From contig JAQXDW010000035.1 of the NCBI GenBank assembly GCA_029251165.1, forward strand, positions 1-64,000: 64,000 nucleotides of DNA. Direction: 5' to 3'. This DNA comes from Myxococcota bacterium (GTDB lineage: Bacteria; Myxococcota_A; UBA796). Below are positions 54,310 to 64,000 of the stretch, piece after piece (position 1 is the stretch's first letter; each line of letters begins with the position of its first letter). A program made the translations under genes and the position numbers. Below the pieces are notes generated by a model. It ran no database searches and was not told the origin of the DNA. It saw nothing but the letters and a program-made list of their open reading frames with translations.

Positions 54310-54825
54310 TCAGAAGGTGCCGCGGCTCGGGGTGTTGTTGGCGAATGTGTAGCCGCTGCCAGGCAGGGCTGCCGGGATGGTCACCGGCTGGACCGACAGG
54401 CGCCGCTCACGCTCCAGGATGTTCTGAAGCATCGCGGTCTCCTGCTGGCTGAGCTGGAGCTGCTGGTGATTGTAGAGTCCCCAGCCCAGCGCAAACATCA
54501 GGGTCGCGGCATAGAAGAAGAGGGCGAGTGAGGGGCGCCAGGACGGCTTCTTTGGCGCGGAGGGCTCTGCCTCAGGCGTGTCTTGCGCGGCACCCTCCAG
54601 CTCATCGTCGATGGCTGCGCTCAATACGCCATCCATCTTCGACCAGAAGTCATCTCCCATTGGAGACATGGGCGGTGGGGAGAGCGGCTGCTCAGAGAGC
54701 TGCTCCAGCAGACCGGAGCAGGCGTGGCAGTGCTGGAGGTGCTCCTCCAGCAGCGCTTGGTGTCCTGGGGAGAGCTCATTGTCGATGAGTCCAGCCATCA
54801 GGTCTTCGGCGGTCCGACAGTCCAT
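54310..54825 (-). CDS. Zinc-finger anti-sigma factor
   Basis: A 171-aa protein; ATG 54825 starts the conserved CRTAEDLMAGLID helix. The ZAS motif HxxxCxxC (His 29, Cys 33, Cys 36) is intact. One transmembrane helix (LALFFYAATLMFALGWGLY, about 100-118) and a short periplasmic tail follow. It should hold the ECF sigma encoded upstream (55138-55731) at the membrane. The S41 gene 84 bp downstream might belong to the same signalling unit, as PDZ proteases often cleave such anti-sigma factors. Confidence 0.85.
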   Translation of the reverse strand: MDCRTAEDLMAGLIDNELSPGHQALLEEHLQHCHACSGLLEQLSEQPLSPPPMSPMGDDFWSKMDGVLSAAIDDELEGAAQDTPEAEPSAPKKPSWRPSLALFFYAATLMFALGWGLYNHQQLQLSQQETAMLQNILERERRLSVQPVTIPAALPGSGYTFANNTPSRGTF

Positions 54826-55137
54826 AGGGGTATCCAGGCTCCTTGCTCCCCGAGCGGATCTCGTATCACATCTTCTTCTGCATCGGCGAGGGCTACCGAA
54901 ACCCACCATCGAGAATGCTTGTTCCACTGTGGACTCAGGTTGTGTCCGAGGGGATGAATGCTGGAGGAGCGCGCGATGCCGGATACACCACCGGCCCCAT
55001 CCTTTGCTTGTCCGTCACTGGACTTTCCTGGCTCCGTCTGCTGAAGACGCCGAGGTCACGAAGACCTCGGCGTCTCGCCGGCTCATTGGTCATGACAGCC
55101 CTCGACCACCCACGGCTCTGTCTGGAGAAGAGGTCTC
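54826..55137. other. 312-bp gap between sigma and anti-sigma genes
   Basis: It contains the hairpin at 55045-55075 and no convincing gene. Sigma and anti-sigma genes normally overlap or nearly touch, so this separation is unusual. Confidence 0.6.
55045..55075 (-). terminator. Hairpin after ECF sigma gene
   Basis: A perfect 13-bp GC-rich stem (55045-55057 / 55063-55075) with a 5-nt loop lies 63 bp beyond the sigma stop. No U-run follows on the minus strand, so it may attenuate rather than end transcription into the anti-sigma gene. Confidence 0.6.
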
Positions 55138-55731
55138 CTAAAAAGCGCGCATCTCGGTGTTGCCCTCCATGACCTCCAGCAGCCGACAGCGGGCACGAGA
55201 GAGGCGGGACATCACGGTACCCAGCTTGATGTCGAGCACGCTGGAGATCTCTGCGTAGGACAGATCGTTGTAGTAACGAAGCAAGAGGATCTCTTTGTGA
55301 GCGGTGGTCATCAGCTCGATGGCCGCCATGACCTCGGACTGTCGCTCGCTGGCGAAGACCCGCTCGATCTGATCGGGCGCGGAGGACTCGTCTCGTGGAA
55401 CGCTCTCCAGGATGGCGCCGCGCCGCTTGCGGTTGCGGACCAGGTTGAAGCAGAGGTTGCTGGTCACCCGGTATAGCCATGCCTTGATCCGGAAGTCTTC
55501 GTTGAAGAAGCGCTTCTCGCGGATGGCCCGGATGAAGACCTCCTGGATGGCATCGTAGGCCTCTTCCCAGTCCTTGACGATGTAGACCGCGTGGTAGAAG
55601 AGCCGGTCACGGTACTTCTGGACGACCATCTCCATGGCGAGCCGGCGGTTGTCTTCCGACAACTCCTTGATGTCCTCATCGGTCCATGTCGCGGCGTGGG
55701 TGGGGGCGAGGAGCTTGAGATTTGCGCTCAT
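55138..55731 (-). CDS. ECF RNA polymerase sigma factor
   Basis: A 197-aa RpoE-type protein. ATG 55731 is used; the frame upstream is not protein-like. Region 2 (about 38-100) includes YHAVYIVKDWEEAYDAIQEVF, with the RAWLYRVTSNL-type segment (here KAWLYRVTSNLCFN). Region 4 (about 135-190) has LLRYYNDLSYAEISSVLDI and TVMSRLSRARCRL, the DNA-recognition helix. It directs RNA polymerase to ECF promoters, probably under control of the zinc-finger anti-sigma downstream. Confidence 0.92.
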   Translation of the reverse strand: MSANLKLLAPTHAATWTDEDIKELSEDNRRLAMEMVVQKYRDRLFYHAVYIVKDWEEAYDAIQEVFIRAIREKRFFNEDFRIKAWLYRVTSNLCFNLVRNRKRRGAILESVPRDESSAPDQIERVFASERQSEVMAAIELMTTAHKEILLLRYYNDLSYAEISSVLDIKLGTVMSRLSRARCRLLEVMEGNTEMRAF

Positions 55732-56037
55732 GTCTCTGGTCCTGTGGCGGCTGTGTCCGGTGGTGCCGGGAGTCCCCTCTTGTGGAGGGAGATTCCTCAG
55801 CGGTCTCACACACAGTCTACGCACCGCATTCCCAGACATTTTAAACGTCTTCACCCGGAGACAAATCGCGACAAATGGGTGCCACAGACTGCTCAATACA
55901 ACCCATCTCGAGCCGCTTCATTCCGGACAGGATTCCACGACAGCCCGAGCTTTGCGGACCGGACCGCTATAATGAAATCCCCTGCGGATGCTGTCCTGGC
56001 CAGCGCGGGGACAAGCTGCTGACAGGAGCGAGAGCGG
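55732..56037. other. 306-bp divergent promoter region of sigma and khpA
   Basis: It separates two divergent genes. A perfect TATAAT is at 55968-55973 toward khpA. No gene is supported inside. Confidence 0.55.
55968..55973 (+). promoter_or_regulatory. -10 element of khpA
   Basis: TATAAT is an exact -10 hexamer 64 bp before the khpA ATG. No good -35 hexamer is visible at 16-18 bp spacing. Confidence 0.45.
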
Positions 56038-56289
56038 ATGGAAGTGCGAGAGCTGGTCGAGGTCATCGTCAAGGCACTCGTCGATCGGCCCGACGAGGTC
56101 GTCATCACAGAGGTGTCTGGTGCCCACTCTTGTGTCCTGGAGCTGCAGGTTGCTCCCGGTGACGTTGGCAAGGTCATCGGAAAGAAGGGCGTGCACGCAG
56201 ATGCCATCCGCCGCATTGTCAGTGCGGTCGGTGGCAAGGAGAAGAAGCGCTATGTCCTGGAGATCATCGAGGATCGCCACCGGGACTGA
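56038..56289 (+). CDS. khpA: KH-domain RNA-binding protein
   Basis: An 83-aa protein composed of one KH domain with the GxxG loop VIGKKG (Gly 48 and Gly 51). ELVEVIVKALVDRPDEVVI at the N-terminus is characteristic of KhpA (YlqC). It binds RNA, usually with KhpB. GGAGCGAGAGCGG precedes ATG 56038. The usual neighbours rpsP, rimM and trmD are absent. Confidence 0.92.
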   Translation: MEVRELVEVIVKALVDRPDEVVITEVSGAHSCVLELQVAPGDVGKVIGKKGVHADAIRRIVSAVGGKEKKRYVLEIIEDRHRD

Positions 56290-56298
56290 GCCCGGCTG

Positions 56299-57957
56299 CT
56301 ACTCGGTGATGCCGGGGATGCGGACGCCGCGCTCCTTCGCGACCTCGACGGCACGGTCGTAGCCTGCGTCTGCATGGCGGAAGACACCCATGGCTGGATC
56401 TGAGGTGAGCACACGCTCAATGCGCCGTGCGGCCTCGTCGGTGCCGTCGGCGACGATGACCTGGCCAGCGTGCAGGCTGTAGCCCATGCCGACGCCTCCG
56501 CCGTGGTGGAAGCTCACCCAGCTGGCACCGTTGACGGCGTTGACCAAGGCATTGAGGATCGGCCAGTCGGCGACGGCGTCTGAGCCGTCGAGCATGTCCT
56601 CGGTCTCTCGGTTGGGAGAGGCGACGGAGCCACAGTCGAGGTGATCGCGGCCGATGACGATTGGTGCCTTGACCTTTCCGGTCCGGACGAGCTCGTTGAA
56701 TGCAAGGCCAGCCTTGACCCGCTCGCCGTAGCCCAGCCAGCAGATGCGGGACGGCAGTCCCTGGAACTCGACCCGCTCAGCGGCCAGCCGCAGCCAGCGC
56801 GCGAGGGCGGTGTCCTCCGGGAAGAGGTCGCGGATGACCTGATCGGTGGCGTGGATGTCGGCAGGGTCACCGGACAGCGCGACCCAGCGGAAGGGACCCT
56901 TCCCCTCGCAGAACAGGGGGCGAATGTAGGCGGGTACGAAGCCGGGGAAGTCGAAGGCGTTCTCGACACCGGCCTGCTTTGCCCCGGCCCGGAGATTGTT
57001 GCCGTAGTCGAAGGTGTGCGCTCCGGCCGCCATCAGCCCCAGCATGGCCTGGACGTGGTCGCCCATGGTGGAGATGGATCGCTTGATGTAGCCGTCGGGA
57101 TCGCTCTCGCGGAGGGCGAGTGCCTCCTCAAAGCTCATGCCTCGGGGGACGTAGCCGAGCAGTGGATCATGAGCAGAGGTCTGATCGGTGAGCAGATCGG
57201 GCACGGCTCCTGCGGCGAGCATTGCCTCCAGGCCGTCTGCGGCATTGGCGACGACGCCGATGGAGCGTGCGATTCCCTGCTCCTTGTACTTCAGCGCAGT
57301 CTGAATGCCGGCCTCGATGGAGGGAGCGACCTCGTCGAGGTAGCGGGTCTCCACCCGTCGACGGATGCGGTCAGCGTCGACATCGAAGCCGAGGAATGTG
57401 GCACCGTTCATGGTGGCCGCCAGCGGCTGCGCGCCGCCCATACCGCCCAGTCCACCAGTGACCACGAGGCGTCCGGTGAGATCACCGTCGGTGCCGAAGT
57501 GCTGTCGAGCGGCCTCGGCGAAGGTCTCATAGGTCCCCTGGAGGATGCCCTGAGTGCCGATGTAGATCCACGAGCCCGCCGTCATCTGGCCGTACATCAT
57601 CAGGCCCTTGCGCTCCAGATCCCGGAAGTGATCCCAGTTGGCCCACTCTCCGACGAGGTTGGAGTTGGCGATCAGGACACGGGGGGCATCTGGGTGGCTG
57701 CGGACGATGCCGACGGGCTTTCCGGACTGCACGAGGAGGGTCTCGTCGTCTTCCAGGCGCTCTAAAGAGCGAACAATGGCCTCAAACGCGGGCCAATCGC
57801 GCGCCGCTTTACCGCTGCCGCCGTAGACCACGAGGTTGTCAGGATCCTCGGCGACGTCCGGATCGAGGTTGTTCATCAGCATGCGGAGGGCTGCTTCCTG
57901 AACCCAGCCTTTGCAGCGAAGCTCGGTTCCCCGAGGTGCTCTGATCTCACGACTCAT
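56299..57957 (-). CDS. hutU: Urocanate hydratase
   Basis: A 552-aa NAD-dependent enzyme of histidine degradation that converts urocanate to imidazolonepropionate. The active-site Cys lies in [13 protein letters not shown], and [13 protein letters not shown] binds [16 protein letters not shown] near the C-terminus is the family signature. TGGAGAGGA precedes ATG 57957. hutH, hutI and hutG are not in the window, so the pathway is scattered or carried elsewhere. Confidence 0.97.
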   Translation of the reverse strand: MSREIRAPRGTELRCKGWVQEAALRMLMNNLDPDVAEDPDNLVVYGGSGKAARDWPAFEAIVRSLERLEDDETLLVQSGKPVGIVRSHPDAPRVLIANSNLVGEWANWDHFRDLERKGLMMYGQMTAGSWIYIGTQGILQGTYETFAEAARQHFGTDGDLTGRLVVTGGLGGMGGAQPLAATMNGATFLGFDVDADRIRRRVETRYLDEVAPSIEAGIQTALKYKEQGIARSIGVVANAADGLEAMLAAGAVPDLLTDQTSAHDPLLGYVPRGMSFEEALALRESDPDGYIKRSISTMGDHVQAMLGLMAAGAHTFDYGNNLRAGAKQAGVENAFDFPGFVPAYIRPLFCEGKGPFRWVALSGDPADIHATDQVIRDLFPEDTALARWLRLAAERVEFQGLPSRICWLGYGERVKAGLAFNELVRTGKVKAPIVIGRDHLDCGSVASPNRETEDMLDGSDAVADWPILNALVNAVNGASWVSFHHGGGVGMGYSLHAGQVIVADGTDEAARRIERVLTSDPAMGVFRHADAGYDRAVEVAKERGVRIPGITE

Positions 57958-57975
57958 GGTGTCCTCTCCAACAGC

Positions 57976-58002
57976 GACGCCGCGGCAGAGAGCCGCGGCG
58001 TC
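57976..58002 (-). terminator. Hairpin upstream of hutU
   Basis: A perfect 11-bp stem GACGCCGCGGC / GCCGCGGCGTC with a 5-nt loop lies between the 59-aa gene and hutU. It likely ends the rpoZ transcript; no U-run is seen. Confidence 0.65.
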
Positions 58003-58042
58003 AATGAGATAACCGGATGGGACTGCTCGCCAGGTGAGTGGC

Positions 58043-58222
58043 TCAGCCCTCTTCTTCGTCGGGGACGCGAGTGATGAAGACCGTCTCGGTGTCTTCGCTC
58101 ATTTCCGCGCAGTCTTCCAGGGTGGCCAGCCAGGCTTCGTACTGCTGCCGGGTGACCTTGCCGCGCTTAATGTTGCGCTCGACAACCCGCTTGTCAAAGA
58201 GGCGCTCGTTGATGTTGCTCAT
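58043..58222 (-). CDS. Small 59-aa protein, downstream of rpoZ
   Basis: A 59-codon gene. ATG 58222 follows AAGGAG at 5-6 nt and the reading frame runs to TGA at 58043. The sequence begins [20 protein letters not shown] and has a [11 protein letters not shown] helix and an acidic DEEEG end. Charge pattern and ribosome site support a real gene. It lies 17 bp after the rpoZ stop. Its function is unknown. Confidence 0.75.
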   Translation of the reverse strand: MSNINERLFDKRVVERNIKRGKVTRQQYEAWLATLEDCAEMSEDTETVFITRVPDEEEG

Positions 58223-58239
58223 TGGAACTCCTTATTGGA

Positions 58240-58548
58240 TCAGGCGGAGGGGGGGAGGTCGTCGTCGGCGATCGGCGGGAGGTCGTCCGCTGCCGGCGGA
58301 AGATCGTCGGAAGCGAAGTCGTCCTTCGGCATGTTGTCGTCCTGCGGCTCGAACTGCGTCGTGTCGGCGACAACAGCGCCGGCTGCGATCTCACGCAGGG
58401 CGGTGACGACTTCCTTGTTGGTGCGCTCATCGTCGATGAGGCACTCGTTGCCCTTGAGCAACTGCTTGGCGCGATCGGATGCGATCAGGACCAGGGAGAA
58501 GCGGTTGGGGATCTGCTCAAGGCAGTCTTCGATGGTAATTCGTGCCAT
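58240..58548 (-). CDS. rpoZ: RNA polymerase omega subunit with acidic tail
   Basis: A 102-aa protein. ATG 58548 begins [20 protein letters not shown], with [10 protein letters not shown] and [14 protein letters not shown], all omega signatures. The last about 35 residues are an unusual acidic tail of repeated DDLPP units. Omega helps assemble the beta-prime subunit and binds ppGpp in many bacteria. The start is chosen by homology. Confidence 0.93.
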   Translation of the reverse strand: MARITIEDCLEQIPNRFSLVLIASDRAKQLLKGNECLIDDERTNKEVVTALREIAAGAVVADTTQFEPQDDNMPKDDFASDDLPPAADDLPPIADDDLPPSA

Positions 58549-58658
58549 GAGGGCTGTCGTCCTTCGATGGAGCTGGCTGGTTGGGTCTGCTTGTTGCGCT
58601 GTTGGCCACTTCTGATGGCCACGCGCAGCACAGCCGATTTGGTATATGCTGGTTCGCT

Positions 58659-59276
58659 CTAGGCGGCCAGCCGGCGGACCTGCTCCAGGCGCTGTGCGCC
58701 GGACCATCTCCAGAACTGCCGGACCGCTGCCAGGACCGCTGCGGGGTGAGGTAGGGCCTCCAGGCGGGCACAGTAGGCCGCTGCGAGGCGCCCGGCCTCT
58801 CGGTATCGTGCGCGCTCGATCGCGGACAGATCACTGCGGAGCGCGGCATCGTGGAACAGCTGTCGGAGGAGCTGTCGGTGACGCCGGGGGTGGTGCAGCC
58901 AGGCGCTGACGAATTTGTCGATCTCTGCCTGAAGCTCCAGCTCCAGCATCCGGACGGGCTCCTCCCGCCGAGCGCGCTCGATGAGCATCAGGAAGTGGCT
59001 GACCCCTTCGGTGGCCGCACAGAACGAGGAGAAGCACTCCGCGACAGCCTGTCCTGGCGTCTTCACCAGGGCCAGGCGCTCCATGTGCTCGTCTGCGATG
59101 TAGACGGCCAGGTCGACGTCCTCGCCGTCCTGCCGCAGCAGCACCCACTCATCAGCGTCGCGGGCGTCTGGTCCGAGAAGCTCCGCGACCGCTGCGGCGT
59201 CGACAAGGAAGGGTCCGACGTCAGGGGCCTGGATCTGGTAGATGGCCTGGAGGTGTGCCTGAATGATCCTCAGCAT
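58659..59276 (-). CDS. Conserved helical protein of unknown function
   Basis: A 205-aa cytoplasmic protein. The first roughly 130 residues carry beta-strands ([20 protein letters not shown]) and helices, and the C-terminal half is Arg/Ala/Leu-rich. ATG 59276 overlaps the upstream stop at 59270-59272. The next gene is rpoZ. No known family is recognised. Confidence 0.6.
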   Translation of the reverse strand: MLRIIQAHLQAIYQIQAPDVGPFLVDAAAVAELLGPDARDADEWVLLRQDGEDVDLAVYIADEHMERLALVKTPGQAVAECFSSFCAATEGVSHFLMLIERARREEPVRMLELELQAEIDKFVSAWLHHPRRHRQLLRQLFHDAALRSDLSAIERARYREAGRLAAAYCARLEALPHPAAVLAAVRQFWRWSGAQRLEQVRRLAA

Positions 59277-59887
59277 GTCTCGTTGTCGCCGTGAGCAGGG
59301 AGCACGCCGAGCGCCCGAAGGCGTCGGGCCACTGAAGGACTACCGGTTGCTCGCCAGGCTTCATACAGCCGCAGCACGTCGGCGTCGGTGGGCGCGGTCT
59401 TCTCGGTCCGGACCTCCTGCTCGACCTCAGAGAGCACATCGCTGCACACCGCGAACCGGTCTGCCAACTCCAGGTAGATCTCTGAGAGGTCTTTGTGCCC
59501 TTCTTGTGGGGTCCGCCTCCCGAAGTCCAGGATCCGAGAGAGGGCATCGTAGGCCGCTGCGCCCATGTGGAGGTAGTACTCCATGCTCATCAGGCTGCGC
59601 GCGAGGCTTCCGCGGAAGAACCCCGACCGATACAGCGCCCGATCCCCCAGCTCTCGGTAGCTCTGGATCGCGCACGAGCGGTCTCCGCTCTGAGCCCGCA
59701 GTCGAAGCTCTACGAGGGTCTCGGCGTCGTCGATGCGGTCGGTGTGGCCGCGCTCGACGAGCAGGTTGGTGAGGTAGAAGATTCCCTCCTGGCTCACCGA
59801 TGCGCGCTTGTCTAAGACCGCAGCATCGATGCGCTCGTGGAAGAAATCGAACAGACTCTCGGCTTGGCTCAGGGCTCCTCTGGGCAT
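59270..59887 (-). CDS. Conserved helical protein of unknown function
   Basis: A 205-aa protein starting at ATG 59887, 6 nt after AAGGAG. It is nearly all alpha-helical (QAESLFDFFHERIDAAVLDK, FYLTNLLVERGHTDR, YDALSRILDFG). No metal or catalytic motif is visible. It heads the minus-strand run that continues through the next unknown gene, rpoZ and the 59-aa gene, and is divergent from groES. Confidence 0.65.
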   Translation of the reverse strand: MPRGALSQAESLFDFFHERIDAAVLDKRASVSQEGIFYLTNLLVERGHTDRIDDAETLVELRLRAQSGDRSCAIQSYRELGDRALYRSGFFRGSLARSLMSMEYYLHMGAAAYDALSRILDFGRRTPQEGHKDLSEIYLELADRFAVCSDVLSEVEQEVRTEKTAPTDADVLRLYEAWRATGSPSVARRLRALGVLPAHGDNETC

Positions 59888-59938
59888 CACGCGCTCCTTG
59901 TTGTTGGTGGCTCCGCTGTAGAAATTGATGTGAGTGTC

Positions 59939-59966
59939 TTGACGAGAGGGGGGGGGTGCATACTGT
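59939..59966 (+). promoter_or_regulatory. Probable groES promoter
   Basis: TTGACG (59939-59944) and TACTGT (59961-59966) are 16 bp apart. A perfect short hairpin GGGAGGA-C-TCCTCCC (59982-59996) lies just downstream. No CIRCE element was seen, so HrcA-type control is not supported. Confidence 0.4.
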
Positions 59967-60111
59967 TGGGCTCGCTTGGGTGGGAGGACTCCTCCCGCCA
60001 CTCTTCACCCGCACAGCACGGTCTCCCAGGCTCTCTGGGAATTGTGCTGGCACCAGTACTATCTTTGGCCTGTAGCCACCGTTGGCTCCAGACCAGTGAG
60101 GTTGAGAGAAG

Positions 60112-60402
60112 ATGAACGTTCGTCCCCTGTTCGATCGCGTCCTCGTCGCCCGCACCGACGAGCCCACCCAGACCCGCAGCGGTCTCTTCCTCCCTGACTC
60201 CGCCAAGGAGAAGCCCCTTCAGGGAACCATCCTTGCTGTCGGCAGCGGCCGCGTCTCTGACGACGGCACCGTCACTCCCTTGCAGGTGCAGGTCGGCGAC
60301 ACCGTCGCCTTCGGCAAGTACGCCGGCACCGAGATTCAGGTCAACGGTGAGGATCGTCTCATCCTCCGCGAGGATGACATCCTCGGTGTCATCGGGGACT
60401 GA
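60112..60402 (+). CDS. groES: Co-chaperonin GroES
   Basis: A 96-aa protein with typical [13 protein letters not shown] start, the mobile loop ([18 protein letters not shown]) and the [10 protein letters not shown] and [11 protein letters not shown] end. It caps the GroEL ring during ATP-driven folding. GAGAGAAG precedes ATG 60112. groEL follows after 153 bp. Confidence 0.97.
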   Translation: MNVRPLFDRVLVARTDEPTQTRSGLFLPDSAKEKPLQGTILAVGSGRVSDDGTVTPLQVQVGDTVAFGKYAGTEIQVNGEDRLILREDDILGVIGD

Positions 60403-60537
60403 TCCCTCTTGGAGGGTCTGTAGGGCGGGGGCTGGTGTTCCGGTTGTTCCGCTCACGACTCCTCCAGCCTGACATGGGTGGCCGTCATGTTCAATGAATG
60501 TCACCCGACCCCTTCTGTATTCCAATCCGAACCCTAA

Positions 60538-62154
<1,617 letters not shown>

Positions 62155-62197
62155 GTTGAGGTGGCCCGGCATCGGGCCCCATGCTCAGAAACCAGAG

Positions 62198-62234
62198 ACG
62201 CCAGCCACTCATCGTGGCTGGCGTTCTTCTTGTG
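62198..62234 (+). terminator. Terminator after groEL
   Basis: A perfect 11-bp stem ACGCCAGCCAC / GTGGCTGGCGT (62198-62208, 62214-62224) with a 5-nt loop is followed by TCTTCTTGT. Confidence 0.85.
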
Positions 62235-62262
62235 TATGGGTGCGCTGAGGGCGGCAGCGCTG

Positions 62263-62742
62263 TCACCGACTGAACGGGTACATCCGCACGCCCAGCGTGA
62301 AGTCCATCCCCACGTCAATGTCTGGATACACCAGCAGCACCGGGGCGATCTCGATGAACGTGTCGATCGACGTGTTCGTCGGTGTCAGTGCCATCCCGAG
62401 CGGGAGTCGTGCGCCGAATAGGTTGTCTGGAAGCCGTGCATCCTGCTGGTTGATCCGCACTCGCCCACCCGCTCCGAAGTACACCGGGAAGCGGAGGTTG
62501 GGTGCCTCTGGGATCATCAGTTCGGTCAAGGTCCACAGCACGTCGCCGTCTACGCTCAGCCGGTCTTTGGTCAGGCTCCAATTGACGCCGCCTTGGATGT
62601 AGAGGTCACCGCCGGGGCGGAGCGCCAGCGCAACGCCGGAGAGGGTACCGACCTGGAGGCCGGCGCCGAAGTTGGCGGGAGTACCCTGTAGAAAAGGAGG
62701 GGGCTCTGCGCTGGCCAGGGCTACGCTTAACAGTGCGATCAC
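62263..62742 (-). CDS. Outer-membrane beta-barrel-like protein
   Basis: A 159-aa protein starting at GTG 62742 that overlaps the TPR gene stop. A signal (MIALLSVALASA) is followed by alternating hydrophobic strands (FGAGLQVGTLSGVALAL, DLYIQGGVNWSL, VGMDFTLGVRMYPF) ending in an aromatic-containing strand, as in small outer-membrane barrels. Function unknown. Confidence 0.62.
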   Translation of the reverse strand: MIALLSVALASAEPPPFLQGTPANFGAGLQVGTLSGVALALRPGGDLYIQGGVNWSLTKDRLSVDGDVLWTLTELMIPEAPNLRFPVYFGAGGRVRINQQDARLPDNLFGARLPLGMALTPTNTSIDTFIEIAPVLLVYPDIDVGMDFTLGVRMYPFSR

Positions 62743-63344
62743 TGGGGGCTCCGAAGCTGTTCGAGGATCGACTCGTCACCATAGACCACAATGAGTCCGG
62801 CGATGGGTGGACCCAGCTCTGAATCCCGCGCCCATTCCCGCCAGATCGGGTCTGCAAGTAGGGTCTGCAGGGCAAAGCCATTTCGCAGTGCTGCCATCAG
62901 GTGTGACTCCAGCGCGGCGCTGTCTCTCCGGTGACCGGCGAGCTGGGCGAGTCGGTAGTGCGCCGCCCAGTGATCGGGACGGTGCTCTGCGGCGATCTCG
63001 AAGTCGACCCGAGCCGCCTCCGTCTCCCCGTTCTCCAGCAGCAGCTCCCCACGGTCATAGCGGGCCGCGGCATTGTCGGGTGCCAGGGCGATGGTGCGGT
63101 CATAGTGGTCCATGGCTTCGCTGAGCTGGCCGAGCTGGTTGTGCAGCAGACCCAGCTCATAGAGGACCGCTGCGGAGGGCTCCACGCGGGTCTGGAAGCG
63201 CTTGCCGAGCTCCATGGCTCCCGCGACGTCTCCCCGGGCTGCCAGCCCGGCGACCTCGGCCGCCGCTGCCCGGTGCAGCTCTGCGCGATAGTCCGGAGGG
63301 GTTCGGGCTGCCAGGGCACTGGTCATCAGCACAAGCAGGAACAT
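62739..63344 (-). CDS. Secreted TPR protein
   Basis: A 201-aa protein with signal MFLLVLMTSALA. At least three tetratricopeptide units are visible (AVLYELGLLHNQLGQLSEAM, DHYDRTIALAPDNAAARYDR and GETEAARVDFEIAAEHRP). It is likely periplasmic and a scaffold. It is coupled to the barrel-like gene by a GTGA overlap. The CTERM gene ends 21 bp upstream. Confidence 0.75.
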   Translation of the reverse strand: MFLLVLMTSALAARTPPDYRAELHRAAAAEVAGLAARGDVAGAMELGKRFQTRVEPSAAVLYELGLLHNQLGQLSEAMDHYDRTIALAPDNAAARYDRGELLLENGETEAARVDFEIAAEHRPDHWAAHYRLAQLAGHRRDSAALESHLMAALRNGFALQTLLADPIWREWARDSELGPPIAGLIVVYGDESILEQLRSPQ

Positions 63345-63365
63345 GTCGTTGCTCCCTGGGCCGGC

Positions 63366-64000
63366 TCAGTCCTGACGTCGTCGAAGCAGCGCAATGCCTG
63401 CCAGCCACAGGCCGAAGAGCAGGCCGCCAGAGACCCGACCGGGGCTTGCGGAGACACTGCTGCAGCCAAGGCTCAGCTTGTCGCTGCCGTTCCCGCCGAT
63501 GTTCGACGAGCTGTTGCCGGTGTCGGAGTCGCTGCCGGGGAGGTTTGCTGAGACACCGATGCCGTAGACGCAGACATCATCGATATTCCAGCCGCCAAAG
63601 TCCAGTCCACTGTCGCTCTCGATCTCCCAGCTGATGACCAGGTCATCGATCTCAGAGGCGTCCACGATGAGGGTCTGGAGTGCCCACTGGCTGTCCTGGT
63701 GGTGCTCATCGCCGATGCTGCTGCTGGTCTCGTGGTTCTCCCAGGCCACCTCTTCATTGAGCAGGACCCGGGCCCGGTCATAGTAGCCGTCCTCGACGTT
63801 CAGCCACCGCTGGAACTGGACCACGACCTGATCGTAGTCTTGAAGGCCGACCGGAATCGAGCTGAGGCGGTTGTGCTTGTCGGACTGGTACTCACCATTG
63901 TACTGCTGACCATCGATGGTGCCGCCGAGGTCGTTGCCCCAGACGTTGTCGCCGCTGGCGGCGAAGTCGGGATCCTCGCCCTGGCCCTCCGGCTCTCCCC
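63366..64000 (-). CDS. Exported protein with MYXO-CTERM-like tail, 5' end cut by window
   Basis: The reading frame continues without a stop to the end of the window. The visible part of about 210 residues is acidic and beta-rich. It opens with a GDNVWGNDLGG stretch, and QTLIVDASEIDDLVISWEI with GGWNIDDVCVYG follows, typical of a jelly-roll or MAM-like domain. A Ser/Asp/Asn linker precedes GCSSVSASPG, a hydrophobic helix and LLRRRQD, a CTERM sorting signal. The start and signal peptide lie beyond the window. Confidence 0.78.
   Translation of the reverse strand, partial: GEPEGQGEDPDFAASGDNVWGNDLGGTIDGQQYNGEYQSDKHNRLSSIPVGLQDYDQVVVQFQRWLNVEDGYYDRARVLLNEEVAWENHETSSSIGDEHHQDSQWALQTLIVDASEIDDLVISWEIESDSGLDFGGWNIDDVCVYGIGVSANLPGSDSDTGNSSSNIGGNGSDKLSLGCSSVSASPGRVSGGLLFGLWLAGIALLRRRQD

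Noticed and set aside
59888..60111. CIRCE element before groES
   Set aside because: No TTAGCACTC-N9-GAGTGCTAA was seen; only a short GGGAGGA/TCCTCCC hairpin is present.

Overview
The window is GC-rich bacterial chromosome, densely coded on both strands, and most resembles Myxococcota (former Deltaproteobacteria). Pointers are several secreted proteins ending in a Cys, a hydrophobic stretch and an Arg cluster (MYXO-CTERM style), many Asp/Thr/Gly-rich lipoproteins of unknown function, FHA- and GAF-linked sigma-54 activators, tandem di-haem cytochromes, and GTG/TTG starts in overlapping operons. No tRNA, rRNA, insertion sequence, phage or CRISPR array was seen. Both ends cut a gene.

Layout. 0-4.7 kb: collagen-like secreted protein (5' cut), a 785-aa lamin-tail protein and an FHA sigma-54 activator. 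4.7-9.7 kb: pseudo-receiver, ribF, a receiver-EAL protein, and the serine pair serA-serC. 9.8-15.2 kb: a tightly coupled run of lipoproteins (propeller-like protein, tetrahaem tandem DUF1111 cytochrome, pentahaem cytochrome, metzincin). 15.2-22.8 kb: TlpA-like thioredoxin, trmH, def-TPR, ferredoxin, UshA-like lipoprotein, ATP-grasp protein, membrane-tethered PD-(D/E)XK protein. 23-29.3 kb: methyltransferase/GT87 divergent pair, a metallo-beta-lactamase-fold hydrolase plus GAF sigma-54 activator behind a consensus -24/-12 promoter, and a GntR regulator with a YceI lipoprotein. 29.3-37.6 kb: two perfect parS sites, uvrB, DUF420, a tandem DsbA-fold isomerase, a calcineurin phosphoesterase, an S4 RNA-binding protein, a B12-binding radical SAM enzyme, then a 646-bp intergenic region with about ten copies of a GTGGYAY motif and DnaA-box-like 9-mers in front of a coiled-coil/winged-helix-like gene. 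37.7-50.3 kb: matrixin, an unknown RelA/SpoT-like protein, mfd, LON-domain protein, glpK and three lipoproteins. 50.3-58 kb: DUF1460 protein, DUF4388-like protein, S41 protease, ECF sigma and anti-sigma, khpA and hutU. 58-64 kb: a 59-aa small gene, rpoZ, two unknown genes, groES-groEL, a barrel-like protein, a TPR protein and a 5'-cut CTERM protein.

How it fits together. Housekeeping repair (uvrB, mfd), protein quality (groESL, def, LON domain), transcription (rpoZ, ECF sigma, two sigma-54 activators) and envelope export cargo are interleaved. The most unusual features are in non-coding DNA: parS at 29.5 kb, an iteron-like array at 36.7-37.1 kb, and a DnaA-box-bearing hairpin at 0.65-0.84 kb. 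These suggest, without proving, that the window lies in an origin/centromere-proximal part of the chromosome. Functions are inferred from motifs read by eye; no database search was run.
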